Shown here piece by piece: positions 1 through 8,546 of a DNA stretch of 64,000 nt. The stretch is from Psychrobacter glaciei (GTDB lineage Bacteria; Pseudomonadota; Gammaproteobacteria; Pseudomonadales; Moraxellaceae). A program made the position numbers and the translations under genes. How positions within the stretch are numbered: position 1 is the stretch's first letter; every line of letters begins with the position of its first letter. The notes beneath the pieces are model-generated. The model did no database searches, had not been told where the DNA came from, and saw only the letters and a program-made list of their open reading frames with translations. The stretch covers positions 62,001 through 126,000 of the forward strand of contig NZ_BMZR01000003.1 in NCBI RefSeq assembly GCF_014652895.1, given 5' to 3'.

Positions 1-187
1 GCCCGCCGATATTGGGCATATTAACGTCCAGTAAAATCACATCAGGGCGCAGCTGTTTGGCCAGTTTAATCGCCATGTCGCCGCTGTCAGCTTCACCGAT
101 GACTTCGATATCTGCACTGTCTGCCAACATACGGCTGATACCCATCCGCACCAAATCATGATCATCTACTACCAATACTCGAATCAT
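1..187 (-). CDS. GacA/UvrY-like response regulator, N-terminal part
   Basis: The complement, read from an ATG at 187, encodes about 62 residues of a CheY-like receiver domain: the start MIRVLVVDDHDLVR with the acidic Asp pair, and the phospho-acceptor Asp in VILLDVNMP. The gene runs off the left edge, so the expected C-terminal LuxR-type HTH is not seen. The DDHDLVRMGISRML start is typical of the NarL/FixJ family and closest in style to GacA/UvrY, which in gammaproteobacteria act with BarA/GacS and the CsrA system. csrA itself is present at 61.8 kb. Assignment to GacA rather than another NarL-family member is inference. Confidence 0.8.
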   Translation of the reverse strand, partial: MIRVLVVDDHDLVRMGISRMLADSADIEVIGEADSGDMAIKLAKQLRPDVILLDVNMPNIGG

Positions 188-588
188 AGTTGTACTCTTT
201 GCTGTCTATCAAAATGAAGGTTGCATTGTGAACGTTAAACTATCTGAACCAATCTGTATATCTATTAACCACAACAATGATTTTTATTATTTTACAATAG
301 GATGATATCGCACTGATGTGATGACTACTACTCTCATCATATATTGCTATAGTGTTAATTAATATTGCTAAAATCTAATTTAAATGTAGCAAAATTTGAA
401 GCAGGTTAAAAAATGCCCATCTAACTGATTTAGTACATTAAACTTAAATGCAAACCATGATACACTAAAAATACAAAAACTCTATGTGAGTACCTACAAA
501 CACAACCACAAACGCTACGTACGTTGTTGCTATTAATTAGTATGTAACTGATTCGCTAATTAACAGCATCGCGACAGCAGGGGGAAGA
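188..588. other. Divergent intergenic region without a recognised gene
   Basis: This AT-rich spacer separates the minus-strand regulator from the plus-strand endopeptidase gene and should hold promoters for both. I see no convincing ORF, RNA gene or repeat here. Confidence 0.5.
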
Positions 589-1683
589 ATGAAGCACTTA
601 CCATTAACCAAACAGCAGTTAGTTGCTGCCATGATTTCATTGAGTTTAGGCAGTATTGCACAAGCTGCACTTACAATTAATGGTAGCGCTGATGCTGGAT
701 CGAGTGCTCGTATGAGTTGGGGCGGTGCTGATAGCTTATCCGAAGCGCGCAATATCATGTACAAGTCTAACGGCTCGGCCATCAAAAAAGTCGATAATGG
801 GTATGGCACTACCAATATTACTAACAGCAACACCAGTAGTTTTGGTAGTAGTAATAACAGCTTCAATAACACCAACAGCTATAACACTACTTATCGTGGG
901 AGCTTTGGCAGCAGTAGCATGATTCCGATCAGCACCGACTCTCGTAGTGTGGCGGTGATCGATGCCGAAACCGGTGAATCTATTTATGAGAAAAACGCTG
1001 ATGTCGCCCGTCCTATGGCCAGTATTACTAAGGTAATGACGGCAATGGTGGTGTTGGATGCAGGTCTCGATATGAGAGAAGAGATCACACTCGATCCTGA
1101 AGATTTCGTCGGTCCTAAGCGTGCAAGTTCGCGGTTAAAATCAGGCGATCGTTTGAACCGTGCTGAAATGCTGTTAATGGCATTAATGAAATCTGAAAAC
1201 CCTGCTGCCAAAAGCCTAGCGCGTAACTATCCAGGTGGCTATGATGCCTTTATACGAGCGATGAACCGTAAGTCACAAGAGCTTGGTATGACGACAGCTT
1301 ATTTCGGTGATCCAACGGGTCTCGATAAACGTAACGTTGCTTCATCAAATGACTTGGTAAAAATGGTCCGTGCTGCTGGTAACTACGATGTGATTCGTCG
1401 TTTCTCCACGACTAAGAGCTATGACTTTTACGTGGCCAATTATTCAGCTGGTAACCGTACCTATAAAGCCAACAACACCAGCAGTCTAGTACGTTCAGGC
1501 GATTATCCAATCGGCATCTCAAAAACCGGTTTTATTAATGAAGCAGGTCGTTGTGTGGTAATGGAAACGCGTGTGAATAACCGTCCTGCGATCATTGTCA
1601 TCTTGGGGGCGAACAGCTCAGCCACGCGTTGGGGTGATGCTAAAAACATTTTAAACAGTTTGGCGACTCGCCGTACAGTGTAA
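589..1683 (+). CDS. pbpG: D-alanyl-D-alanine endopeptidase / PBP7-like serine hydrolase
   Basis: A 364-aa serine peptidase of the S11 family, which cleaves peptidoglycan cross-links or terminal D-Ala in the periplasm. The N-terminus is a Sec signal peptide ending near SIAQA (about residue 26). It is followed by a Gly/Ser/Asn-rich linker (about residues 55-110) that is longer and of lower complexity than usual. The catalytic motifs are in order: SxxK as SITK (Ser145, Lys148), SxN as SEN (about 202-204) and KTG (about 313). An SD-like GGGGAAG precedes the ATG. The SEN motif and overall length favour PBP7 (PbpG) over DacA/DacC, which carry an extra C-terminal domain. Confidence 0.9.
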   Translation: MKHLPLTKQQLVAAMISLSLGSIAQAALTINGSADAGSSARMSWGGADSLSEARNIMYKSNGSAIKKVDNGYGTTNITNSNTSSFGSSNNSFNNTNSYNTTYRGSFGSSSMIPISTDSRSVAVIDAETGESIYEKNADVARPMASITKVMTAMVVLDAGLDMREEITLDPEDFVGPKRASSRLKSGDRLNRAEMLLMALMKSENPAAKSLARNYPGGYDAFIRAMNRKSQELGMTTAYFGDPTGLDKRNVASSNDLVKMVRAAGNYDVIRRFSTTKSYDFYVANYSAGNRTYKANNTSSLVRSGDYPIGISKTGFINEAGRCVVMETRVNNRPAIIVILGANSSATRWGDAKNILNSLATRRTV

Positions 1684-1704
1684 GCGGATTGATTTAGTAG
1701 GTAT

Positions 1705-1739
1705 AAAAAGGCTGTTATGTAATATAACGGCTTTTTTAT
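1705..1739 (+). terminator. Rho-independent terminator after pbpG
   Basis: A hairpin pairs AAAAGGCTGTTAT with ATAACGGCTTTTT (two wobble pairs, short loop), followed by a T-run. It lies about 20 nt after the pbpG stop. Confidence 0.8.
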
Positions 1740-1795
1740 TGTGTTGAATTTTTATTTGCATTTTTAAACTGAGAACACGCCCTAGGACAAACCAT

Positions 1796-2467
1796 ATGAC
1801 TCATGCACTGACTACTACATTAGCCCCAAAGTTATACTTACTGACCAATGATGATGAATTCGCGCTGCTATACCGCAAATTAGAGACCGCGTTTGCCACA
1901 GGGTGTATTGCCTTATTGCAAATCCGCCGTAAGCAAACATTGACGTTAAGCAATGGCGCATCCAAGCTCTATGACGAAGCTTTACAAATAGTTCGCTTGG
2001 CAAAGACATACAATGTCCCAGTCGTCATCAATGATGATATTCAGCTGGCCGCAAAGCTTGGTGTTGGGGTTCATTTGGGGCAAGAAGATGGCGATATCAG
2101 AAAGGCCAAGCAATGTCTATTATCGAATCAAATTATTGGTCGCACTTGTCATGGCGACGTGGCGCTGGTGAAAGAAGCGCAGGATGATGGCGCCAGTTAT
2201 GCCGCGATGGGCGCAGTATTTGCGTCTACAACCAAACCGAATGCGGATGTCATCTCGCGCCGAGAGCTTTTCGATGGGTGTCAGCAAGGTATTGAGTTAT
2301 GTGTGATAGGCGGTCTAACGGCAGAAAACGTTATTGAGCTGGCAGGTTTGCCGATTGCTTATGTGGCAGTAGTTGGGGATATTATGGATTTGCCAGAACA
2401 CCAAATAGCCGAGCGTTGTGAGCAATGGCAGCAGGCGCTTGGTACGTGGCAGACGCCTGCTTTATAA
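1796..2467 (+). CDS. Thiamine phosphate synthase-like (ThiE/TenI) protein
   Basis: A 223-aa TIM-barrel protein of the TMP-TENI family. Visible landmarks are LYLLTND at the N-terminus, VPVVINDD (about 75-82), GVHLGQED (about 92-99), the IIGRTCH segment, GAVFASTTKP (phosphate loop region) and CVIGGLTAENV near the C-terminus. ThiE joins hydroxymethylpyrimidine-PP to thiazole phosphate. In many Pseudomonas-type genomes a similar domain is the C-terminal half of a Nudix fusion, but here it stands alone. The sequence is divergent from classical ThiE, so a TenI-like or salvage role is possible. AGGA nine bases upstream supports the ATG. Confidence 0.75.
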   Translation: MTHALTTTLAPKLYLLTNDDEFALLYRKLETAFATGCIALLQIRRKQTLTLSNGASKLYDEALQIVRLAKTYNVPVVINDDIQLAAKLGVGVHLGQEDGDIRKAKQCLLSNQIIGRTCHGDVALVKEAQDDGASYAAMGAVFASTTKPNADVISRRELFDGCQQGIELCVIGGLTAENVIELAGLPIAYVAVVGDIMDLPEHQIAERCEQWQQALGTWQTPAL

Positions 2468-2485
2468 CTGATTTCTAAATTTCAA

Positions 2486-2507
2486 ACTTATATTTCAAAA
2501 TATAAGT
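2486..2507. terminator. Weak AT-rich hairpin between convergent genes
   Basis: ACTTATATTT and AAATATAAGT form a perfect 10-bp inverted repeat with a 2-nt spacer, between the converging thiE-like and dksA-like genes. It is AT-only apart from two pairs and has no clear T-tract, so a terminator role is tentative. Confidence 0.35.
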
Positions 2508-2526
2508 GCATTATATAAATGAATCG

Positions 2527-2856
2527 TTATTCTGCATGTTCCATACATAACGTGGCATAGGGCAGTGCTTCCAAGCGTTTTTCTTCAATCAGTTTGCCAC
2601 ATACCTCACATTCACCATAAGTCCCATTTTCGATACGGCTCAAGGCATTTTCGACATAGATTAGGCTTTGTCGTGCTTCAGCCATGAGATTTTTACGCAT
2701 ATCGTTTTGACGATAAGAGATGGCTTGATCTTCCCAATGCTCATTGAGGTCATCTTGTGGGTTTTGGATATGATCTTCGATTTTATCGATTCGAGTTTCA
2801 TACTCGTCTTTCAGCTTCAATAAAGTCTGTTTGGCAGTGGCTAGATCGATACTCAT
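2527..2856 (-). CDS. TraR/DksA-type zinc-finger protein
   Basis: A 109-aa protein with a helical coiled-coil N-terminus and a C-terminal zinc-finger region, like the small DksA/TraR proteins that bind the RNA polymerase secondary channel. The finger begins CEVCG and ends CMEH, so the fourth ligand would be His (CxxC...CxxH) rather than the usual Cys. The EYETRIDKIEDH segment resembles YbiI/DksA-like paralogues, and the protein is shorter than canonical DksA (about 150 aa). AGGAG upstream of the ATG supports the start. It is probably monocistronic. Target promoters cannot be inferred. Confidence 0.85.
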   Translation of the reverse strand: MSIDLATAKQTLLKLKDEYETRIDKIEDHIQNPQDDLNEHWEDQAISYRQNDMRKNLMAEARQSLIYVENALSRIENGTYGECEVCGKLIEEKRLEALPYATLCMEHAE

Positions 2857-3242
2857 AGTATTCTCCTAATAGGTTATTTTTATTGTTGAACTTAATTATT
2901 ATCATTAATAGGCGCTGTATCGTAAAGCTCATATTTACGATAAACATCAATGCCATCATAAACAGCCTGCTTGCTGAGTACCACCACGAAATGTTACTGA
3001 TTTTTATAAGAATTAAGTAAGTTTGCCTTATTTTTAACCTGCTTAGTAAAATTTAATCATAGGTTCTTTATGAGTGCTTGCTAGAAAACTGATAGAATAC
3101 ACCGCCTCAGATTCTTGCTGAATTAGTCTCATGAGACCATTAATAAGAATAATCAGTTAGATAGTTTGATAACTGTCATTCAGTGATATTTAGTAAAAAG
3201 CCACACCATAGATTAACAATAGATGATGCATAGGAGCAGGTA
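2857..3242. other. Divergent intergenic region upstream of pgk
   Basis: A 386-bp AT-rich region between the dksA-like gene (minus) and pgk (plus). I see no ORF or RNA. A TAGAAT hexamer near 3095 could be a -10 element for pgk, but the -35 is poor. The pgk SD (GGAGCAGG) is at its right end. Confidence 0.4.
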
Positions 3243-4445
3243 ATGAATTTTTTGCGTATGAGTGAGCTAAGCTTAACGGACAAAGTGGTATTGATTCGAG
3301 AAGACTTGAACGTACCTATTAGAGACGGTAAGGTCACGAGTGATGCGCGCCTGCAGGCCAGTTTGCCTACCATCAAAATGGCACTAGAGAAAGGCGCTGC
3401 CGTTATTGTGTGTTCACACTTGGGACGTCCAACTGAAGGTAACCCTGAAACCATATACTCTCTAGCACCTGTCGCTGACTATTTAAGCGACAAATTGGCA
3501 GCGCCAGTTAGTTTAAACAATGACTATCTGACTGAAGGCGTTGCAATTAAAGCAGGTGAAGTGGTACTACTAGAAAACGTGCGCTTTAATATGGGTGAGA
3601 AGAAAAATAATGCAGACTTAGCACAGAAATATGCATCGCTATGTGATGTGTTTGTGATGGATGCTTTTGGCACTGCTCACCGTGCGCAAGCCTCAACTGA
3701 GGGTGTCACTCAGGCCATGCGTCAAGCAGATAAAACAGTGTGCGCAGGGCCGCTATTAGCCGCTGAGCTTGATGCCTTGAGCCTAGCGCTTGAAACCCCA
3801 GCGCAGCCCATGCTCGCTATTGTTGGTGGCTCAAAAGTCTCTACAAAATTGCAAGTTTTGCACAGCTTGGCAGAAGTATGCACGCAAATAATCGTTGGTG
3901 GCGGTATCGCGAATACCTTCCTAGCCGCGCAAGGTCACAGTGTCGGCGCTTCGCTATATGAAGCGGACTTGGTTGAGACCGCTCGTGAGATTATGACTAA
4001 AACTGAGATTTTACTGCCTGAGTATGTGGTGGTTGCCGATAAAAATGAGATCGATTTCGCTGACTTTACAGGCTCCTTACAAAAAGCCACTGCGACTACG
4101 AAGTCGGTTGATGCGATTGGTGATAATGACATGATATTGGACATCGCTCCAGAAAGCGCCAAGCAACTGGCTGATGCTATTACCAATGCAAAGACTATTT
4201 TGTGGAATGGGCCAGTGGGTGTTTTTGAAGTGGATGCTTTCGGTCAAGGCACTCAAATCGTGGCAAATGCGGTCAAAAACAGTCAAGGTTTTTCGATTGC
4301 TGGTGGTGGCGATACTTTAGCAGCGATCGATAAATATCAAGTTGCAGATGGCGTGAGCTACATGTCAACAGGTGGCGGTGCATTTTTAGAGTTTGTAGAA
4401 GGCAAAGTGCTGCCAGCTGTTGCCGCACTGCAAATAGAAGCGTGA
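3243..4445 (+). CDS. pgk: Phosphoglycerate kinase
   Basis: A 400-aa cytosolic glycolytic/gluconeogenic enzyme converting 1,3-bisphosphoglycerate + ADP to 3-phosphoglycerate + ATP. Family signatures seen: [10 protein letters not shown] (about 15-24), CSHLGRP (about 58-64), LLENVRF (about 103-109), [12 protein letters not shown], the KVSTKLQVL lysine segment, WNGPVGVFE and the C-terminal [10 protein letters not shown] and STGGGAFLE glycine loops. The length is normal. SD GGAGCAGG precedes the ATG. fba follows 1 kb downstream, so two neighbouring glycolytic genes are clustered with only a lipoprotein gene between them. Confidence 0.97.
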   Translation: MNFLRMSELSLTDKVVLIREDLNVPIRDGKVTSDARLQASLPTIKMALEKGAAVIVCSHLGRPTEGNPETIYSLAPVADYLSDKLAAPVSLNNDYLTEGVAIKAGEVVLLENVRFNMGEKKNNADLAQKYASLCDVFVMDAFGTAHRAQASTEGVTQAMRQADKTVCAGPLLAAELDALSLALETPAQPMLAIVGGSKVSTKLQVLHSLAEVCTQIIVGGGIANTFLAAQGHSVGASLYEADLVETAREIMTKTEILLPEYVVVADKNEIDFADFTGSLQKATATTKSVDAIGDNDMILDIAPESAKQLADAITNAKTILWNGPVGVFEVDAFGQGTQIVANAVKNSQGFSIAGGGDTLAAIDKYQVADGVSYMSTGGGAFLEFVEGKVLPAVAALQIEA

Positions 4446-4705
4446 TAATTTAACCAACTTTCAGCAGTTCAGTAACATTAGGCGTACAACGTACCGCAAT
4501 CATCTAAGGTAGGCTATAAAAATAATATGGTGACTGGCTCTCTTACCTTGTTAATTTGACAGCTATGAGTGCAATTGGTCATCAATTATTATCAAGTAGT
4601 AATTATTTGTTTTTATACTGAAAATTATTATTGCATGTCTTATTTACTGCCTATAGAATAGCGCAACCATGTATTTTGACATGCTTTATTTACGAGAGGT
4701 TTATT

Positions 4706-5092
4706 ATGTTAAAACGTCATTTGTTACTTGCTAGCGTACTTGCTGGTACTTTTGCAATCACTGCATGTAGCCAAGAAACACAAGATAAAACTGAAGCTGC
4801 TGCTGATTCTGCTGCTGAAGACACTGCTGCTAATGCTGACGCTGCTGCTGCTGAAACAGAAGCTGCTGCTGCTGAAGCTGAAGTTGCCGCACAAAACGCT
4901 GGTACCGAAGTTGCTGAAGGCGCTGACACTGCTGGTGTTGCCGCTACAAATGCACTAGAAAACACGGGTGAAGCGGTTGTGGTCGGCGCAAATGAAGCCG
5001 TTGCCAATACTGCTGAAGTGGTTGCCGATGGCGCATCTGCTGTTGAAGATAAAGCCAGTGAAAACGCAGTAGAAGCAGAGCAACAGTACTAA
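4706..5092 (+). CDS. Small Ala/Glu-rich lipoprotein
   Basis: A 128-aa protein beginning MLKRHLLLASVLAGTFAITACSQ: a lipoprotein signal peptide with lipobox ITAC (Cys about residue 21). The mature part is almost entirely Ala, Glu, Asp, Thr and Val (EAAADSAAED, AAAAETEAAAAEAE), with GCTGCT-type codon repeats. It is probably an acidic helical or disordered surface or periplasmic protein. A longer ORF starts at 4631, but GAGAGG just upstream and the signal peptide support the start at 4706. Function unknown. The repeat-rich middle could vary in length between strains. Confidence 0.8.
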   Translation: MLKRHLLLASVLAGTFAITACSQETQDKTEAAADSAAEDTAANADAAAAETEAAAAEAEVAAQNAGTEVAEGADTAGVAATNALENTGEAVVVGANEAVANTAEVVADGASAVEDKASENAVEAEQQY

Positions 5093-5223
5093 TAATCGTA
5101 CTGAGCAAGTCAGTTATTGATTCGGTGACGTGCTATCGATTGATAGGACGAGGCACTAAATGAGTAGCGAGCATTGATAATTGCTTTAATTGATAGTTGC
5201 TTTATAAGCCCTCAAAATACTAG

Positions 5224-5255
5224 AAAAGCCTTGGTGATTACCAAGGCTTTTTGCG
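5224..5255 (+). terminator. Rho-independent terminator
   Basis: AAAAGCCTTGGT and ACCAAGGCTTTTT form a strong hairpin with a 4-nt loop and T-run, about 130 nt downstream of the lipoprotein gene. Confidence 0.85.
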
Positions 5256-5354
5256 TTGTGTGTCAGTGTTATAGTTGATAATAATCAAACTCACGTGAAG
5301 GGACGTGTAGACTGACAAATAGTCGGGCAACTGCTACGAAGACGGAACAATTTT

Positions 5355-5397
5355 TGCTATAATCACCGCGTAGCGTTCACACCCAAAATATTTTGGG
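5355..5397 (+). promoter_or_regulatory. Putative fba promoter (extended -10) and leader palindrome
   Basis: TGCTATAAT at 5355-5363 is a perfect extended -10 hexamer. Nineteen bases downstream lies the palindrome CCCAAAATATTTTGGG (5382-5397), followed by CTTTTATT, about 100 nt before fba. It could be an attenuator-like hairpin or an operator; neither is established. Confidence 0.4.
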
Positions 5398-5499
5398 CTT
5401 TTATTACTTTCTATACCGTTAGTATGGTCTTCTGCACATTGGGATGATCGTTATAAAGCTTTTTTAAATACTATTCAAAATCTAATCAGAGAGCGTCTT

Positions 5500-6537
5500 A
5501 TGGCCCTAATATCCTTACGTCAACTTCTAGATCATGCCGCTGAACACAGCTATGGTGTTCCTGCTTATAACGTCAATAATTTAGAGCAAATGCGTGCAAT
5601 CATGATGGCTGCGGATGCTTGTGACTCACCTGTCATCGTACAAGCCAGCGCAGGCGCACGTAACTATGCAGGGTCAGCGTTTTTGCGTCATTTGATCATT
5701 GCCGCTATCGAAGAGTGGCCACATATTCCTGTAGTAATGCATCAAGATCATGGTATGTCACCAGCGATTTGCCAACGTTCAATTCAGCTTGGTTTTTCAT
5801 CAGTCATGATGGATGGCTCGCTTGGTGAAGATGGCAAAACGCCAATGGATTACGATTACAATGCTAGCGTTACTCGTGAAGTCGTCAAAATGGCACATGC
5901 TTGCGGTGTTTCTGTAGAAGGCGAAATCGGTTGTTTAGGTAGTCTTGAGACTGGTATGGCAGGCGAAGAAGATGGCTCTGGTGCTGAAGGCGTATTGGAT
6001 CATGAGCAACTACTGACCAGTGCTGACGAAGCCGAGCAGTTTGTGAAAGACACCAATGTCGACGCGCTAGCCATTGCTATTGGTACTAGCCATGGCGCTT
6101 ATAAATTTACGCGTCCACCTACAGGTGACATCTTATCTATTGAGCGCGTAAAAGAGATTCATGCTCGTATTCCTAACACGCATTTGGTGATGCATGGTTC
6201 TTCGTCAGTGCCACAAGAATGGCTAAAAATCATCAATGAGAATGGTGGTGATATCGGCGAAACTTATGGCGTGCCAGTTGAGCAGATCGTCGAAGCGATC
6301 AAGCACGGAGTACGTAAAGTCAATATCGATACCGATTTACGCTTGGCTTCGACAGGTGCTATCCGTAAATTTCTTGCAGAAAACCCGAGCGAATTTGATC
6401 CACGTAAATACTTTAAAGCGTCTATGGTCGCAATGTCAGATATCTGCACCAATCGTTTTGAAGCTTTTGGCTCTGCAGGTCAAGCGCATAAAATTCGTCC
6501 AACTAGCCTCGAAGGTATGGTGAATTTTTACCAGTAA
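5500..6537 (+). CDS. fba: Class II fructose-1,6-bisphosphate aldolase
   Basis: A 345-aa zinc-dependent aldolase that reversibly cleaves fructose-1,6-bisphosphate to DHAP and glyceraldehyde-3-phosphate. Features: GVPAYNVNN at the N-terminus, the HQDHG metal/substrate motif (about residues 82-86), [35 protein letters not shown] and [11 protein letters not shown]. The length and the Cys/His arrangement fit the CbbA/Fba subgroup of class IIA enzymes. GAGAG precedes the ATG. Confidence 0.96.
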   Translation: MALISLRQLLDHAAEHSYGVPAYNVNNLEQMRAIMMAADACDSPVIVQASAGARNYAGSAFLRHLIIAAIEEWPHIPVVMHQDHGMSPAICQRSIQLGFSSVMMDGSLGEDGKTPMDYDYNASVTREVVKMAHACGVSVEGEIGCLGSLETGMAGEEDGSGAEGVLDHEQLLTSADEAEQFVKDTNVDALAIAIGTSHGAYKFTRPPTGDILSIERVKEIHARIPNTHLVMHGSSSVPQEWLKIINENGGDIGETYGVPVEQIVEAIKHGVRKVNIDTDLRLASTGAIRKFLAENPSEFDPRKYFKASMVAMSDICTNRFEAFGSAGQAHKIRPTSLEGMVNFYQ

Positions 6538-6645
6538 GGCTATGCTGATAAGAGCAATAAGACTATGCTGCTAAAAGATAGTCGCGGACAACAAAGTGGC
6601 AGCTGATGTTATTTATATAATAGCCCATATGAGAGGTAGTAAGTG

Positions 6646-7269
6646 ATGATTGGATTGATTACCGGACAAGTGCAATACTTAATGGCACCAACCGCCTGTA
6701 TCATGACGACCTCTGGTGTGGGTTATGATATTGAGCTGCCATTGCCTTCATTTTGTCAGCTACATCTCAATGAGCAGGCAAGCATTTGGACGCATTTCCA
6801 TGTGCGTGAAGATGCGCAGTTGCTCTATGGTTTTATTGACCGCAAAGAGCGTGATGTCTTTCGTCAGTTGATTAAAATCAACGGTGTTGGTGCAAAAATG
6901 GCATTAGCGATGCTGTCTGCAATGTCAGCAGCTGAGCTAAAAATGCACGTCGAGCAAGACTCTGAAACCGCATTAACTCGTATTCCAGGTATTGGCAAAA
7001 AGACCGCGCAACGGTTATTGATTGAGCTAAAAGATAAGCTAAAAAATATCGAAGTGGATAATAGTAATTTAGAGTTTGCTATGCAGCCAGCTGAGATTTC
7101 TGCCGAAGACAATATCATCGCCGAAGTAGAAGGCGCTCTGATTAGTTTGGGCTATAAAGAAAAAGAAGCTCAGCAAGCCATCAAAGCTGCCAAAAGTAAC
7201 GGTGACATTTTTGCAGATACGCAAGGATTGTTAAAAGCCACATTACAGCAGCTATCAACGTTTAAGTAG
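6646..7269 (+). CDS. ruvA: Holliday junction branch migration protein RuvA
   Basis: A 207-aa DNA-binding subunit of the RuvAB motor, which loads RuvB on Holliday junctions. It begins MIGLITG as RuvA proteins do. It has the OB-fold domain, the helix-hairpin-helix regions INGVGAKMALAML (about 79-91) and IPGIGKKTAQRLLIELKDK (about 113-131), and the C-terminal RuvB-binding three-helix domain (ALISLGYKEKEA). A GTG three bases earlier is in frame, but the ATG at 6646 fits the family start and the GAGAGG SD better. ruvB follows after 160 nt and a hairpin, so the two genes may be transcribed partly separately. Confidence 0.96.
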   Translation: MIGLITGQVQYLMAPTACIMTTSGVGYDIELPLPSFCQLHLNEQASIWTHFHVREDAQLLYGFIDRKERDVFRQLIKINGVGAKMALAMLSAMSAAELKMHVEQDSETALTRIPGIGKKTAQRLLIELKDKLKNIEVDNSNLEFAMQPAEISAEDNIIAEVEGALISLGYKEKEAQQAIKAAKSNGDIFADTQGLLKATLQQLSTFK

Positions 7270-7316
7270 TTTTCACTCCTACTGCTATTAATGGTTACAT
7301 CAGTCAGTATCAAACA

Positions 7317-7345
7317 AATAAGCGACATTCATTGTCGCTTATTTT
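7317..7345 (+). terminator. Hairpin between ruvA and ruvB
   Basis: AATAAGCGACA and TGTCGCTTATT form a hairpin followed by TTTCG. The T-tract is short, so it may attenuate rather than fully stop transcription into ruvB. Confidence 0.6.
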
Positions 7346-7429
7346 CGTTTTGGTATATAACTGTCGATGTTTTGCATGACTTATAGGTGGCGTTTGGTTA
7401 TGCTATTTATTACCTAATTTTTTAATATA

Positions 7430-8425
7430 ATGATAAAAACTATGATGCAAGATCGTTTGATTAATCCGTTAGAAGGCGCAGGGGATGCGCCTGATTCCAA
7501 TATTCGACCAGCACTGTTGGCTGAATATATCGGTCAGCCGGTGGTGCGTGAGCAGATGGAAGTATTTATTGGCGCGGCACGCGGTCGTGGCGAGCCATTG
7601 GATCATACGCTCATTTTTGGTCCACCAGGGTTGGGTAAAACAACGCTTGCCAATATCATTGCTCGTGAAATGGGCGGTAACTTACGCTCGACCTCAGGGC
7701 CTGTCCTCGAGCGTCCAGGTGATTTGGCGGCCATGCTGACCAATTTGGAGGAGGGTGATGTCCTGTTTATTGATGAGATTCACCGTCTGAGTTCAGTCAT
7801 TGAAGAAATACTTTACCCAGCCATGGAAGATTTTCAGCTAGATATCATGATTGGTGAAGGGCCAGCTGCCCGTTCTATCAAGCTTGATTTACCACCGTTT
7901 ACCTTGGTTGCGGCAACGACCAGGGCAGGATTGTTGACCTCACCACTACGCGATCGCTTTGGCATTGTACAGCGGCTAGAGTTTTATAATATCGCCGATC
8001 TGACAACGATTGTTAGCCGTGCCGCCCGCTTGATGCGTGTGCCTATGAGTGAGGATGGTGCGGTGGAGATTGCACGCCGTGCCCGAGGCACACCAAGGAT
8101 TGCCAATCGGTTACTACGCCGTGTACGCGATTATGCGGAGGTCAGAGGCGATGGCAGTATCAATGGTGCGATTGCGGGTAGTGCGCTAGATATGCTGGCA
8201 GTGGATAGACGTGGTCTCGATCATTTAGACAGACGGTATATTGAAATATTGCATGAGCGTTTTGATGGTGGTCCTGCAGGTGTTGAAGCGGTAGCAGCTG
8301 CTATGGCAGAGGATCGCGGTACACTTGAGGACGTGATTGAGCCATACTTAATTCAGCAAGGCTATGTGTTGCGTACGGCACGTGGTCGTGTATTGACTCA
8401 AATGGCGATTGACCAAATGTTATAG
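7430..8425 (+). CDS. ruvB: Holliday junction helicase RuvB
   Basis: An AAA+ ATPase of up to 331 aa that drives branch migration with RuvA. Motifs: Walker A GPPGLGKT (about 65-72), Walker B FIDEIHRL, sensor 1 region [19 protein letters not shown], arginine finger RDRFG, sensor 2 [15 protein letters not shown] and the C-terminal winged helix ([16 protein letters not shown]). Three in-frame ATGs (7430, 7442, 7445) lie close together with no clear SD. By family comparison MQDRLI at 7445 is an attractive alternative start. Confidence 0.96.
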   Translation: MIKTMMQDRLINPLEGAGDAPDSNIRPALLAEYIGQPVVREQMEVFIGAARGRGEPLDHTLIFGPPGLGKTTLANIIAREMGGNLRSTSGPVLERPGDLAAMLTNLEEGDVLFIDEIHRLSSVIEEILYPAMEDFQLDIMIGEGPAARSIKLDLPPFTLVAATTRAGLLTSPLRDRFGIVQRLEFYNIADLTTIVSRAARLMRVPMSEDGAVEIARRARGTPRIANRLLRRVRDYAEVRGDGSINGAIAGSALDMLAVDRRGLDHLDRRYIEILHERFDGGPAGVEAVAAAMAEDRGTLEDVIEPYLIQQGYVLRTARGRVLTQMAIDQML

Positions 8426-8442
8426 TAATCAGTATTTAGCAT

Positions 8443-8485
8443 AAAAAATGCGCCTGCTTCTCATTAAAAGCAGGCGCATTTTTTT
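8443..8485. terminator. Bidirectional terminator between ruvB and ubiB
   Basis: AAAAATGCGCCTGCTT and AAAGCAGGCGCATTTTTTT form a long hairpin with A- and T-tracts on both sides, serving the converging ruvB and ubiB transcripts. Confidence 0.9.
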
Positions 8486-8546
8486 GTTTAAGTCTCGAGT
8501 TGCGGGGCTTTTTCTGAACTAAGAAAGTAAAAGATAAAGTTGGTCT

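Noticed and set aside
1760..1785. AACACGCCCTA near the thiE-like start resembles the right end of family B MITEs
   Set aside because: Only about 11 bases match and no partner end is visible; it may be a very old remnant but cannot be supported.
4717..5007. Long ORF opposite the Ala-rich lipoprotein gene
   Set aside because: It is the mirror of GCT/GCA-rich codons and has no independent start signals.
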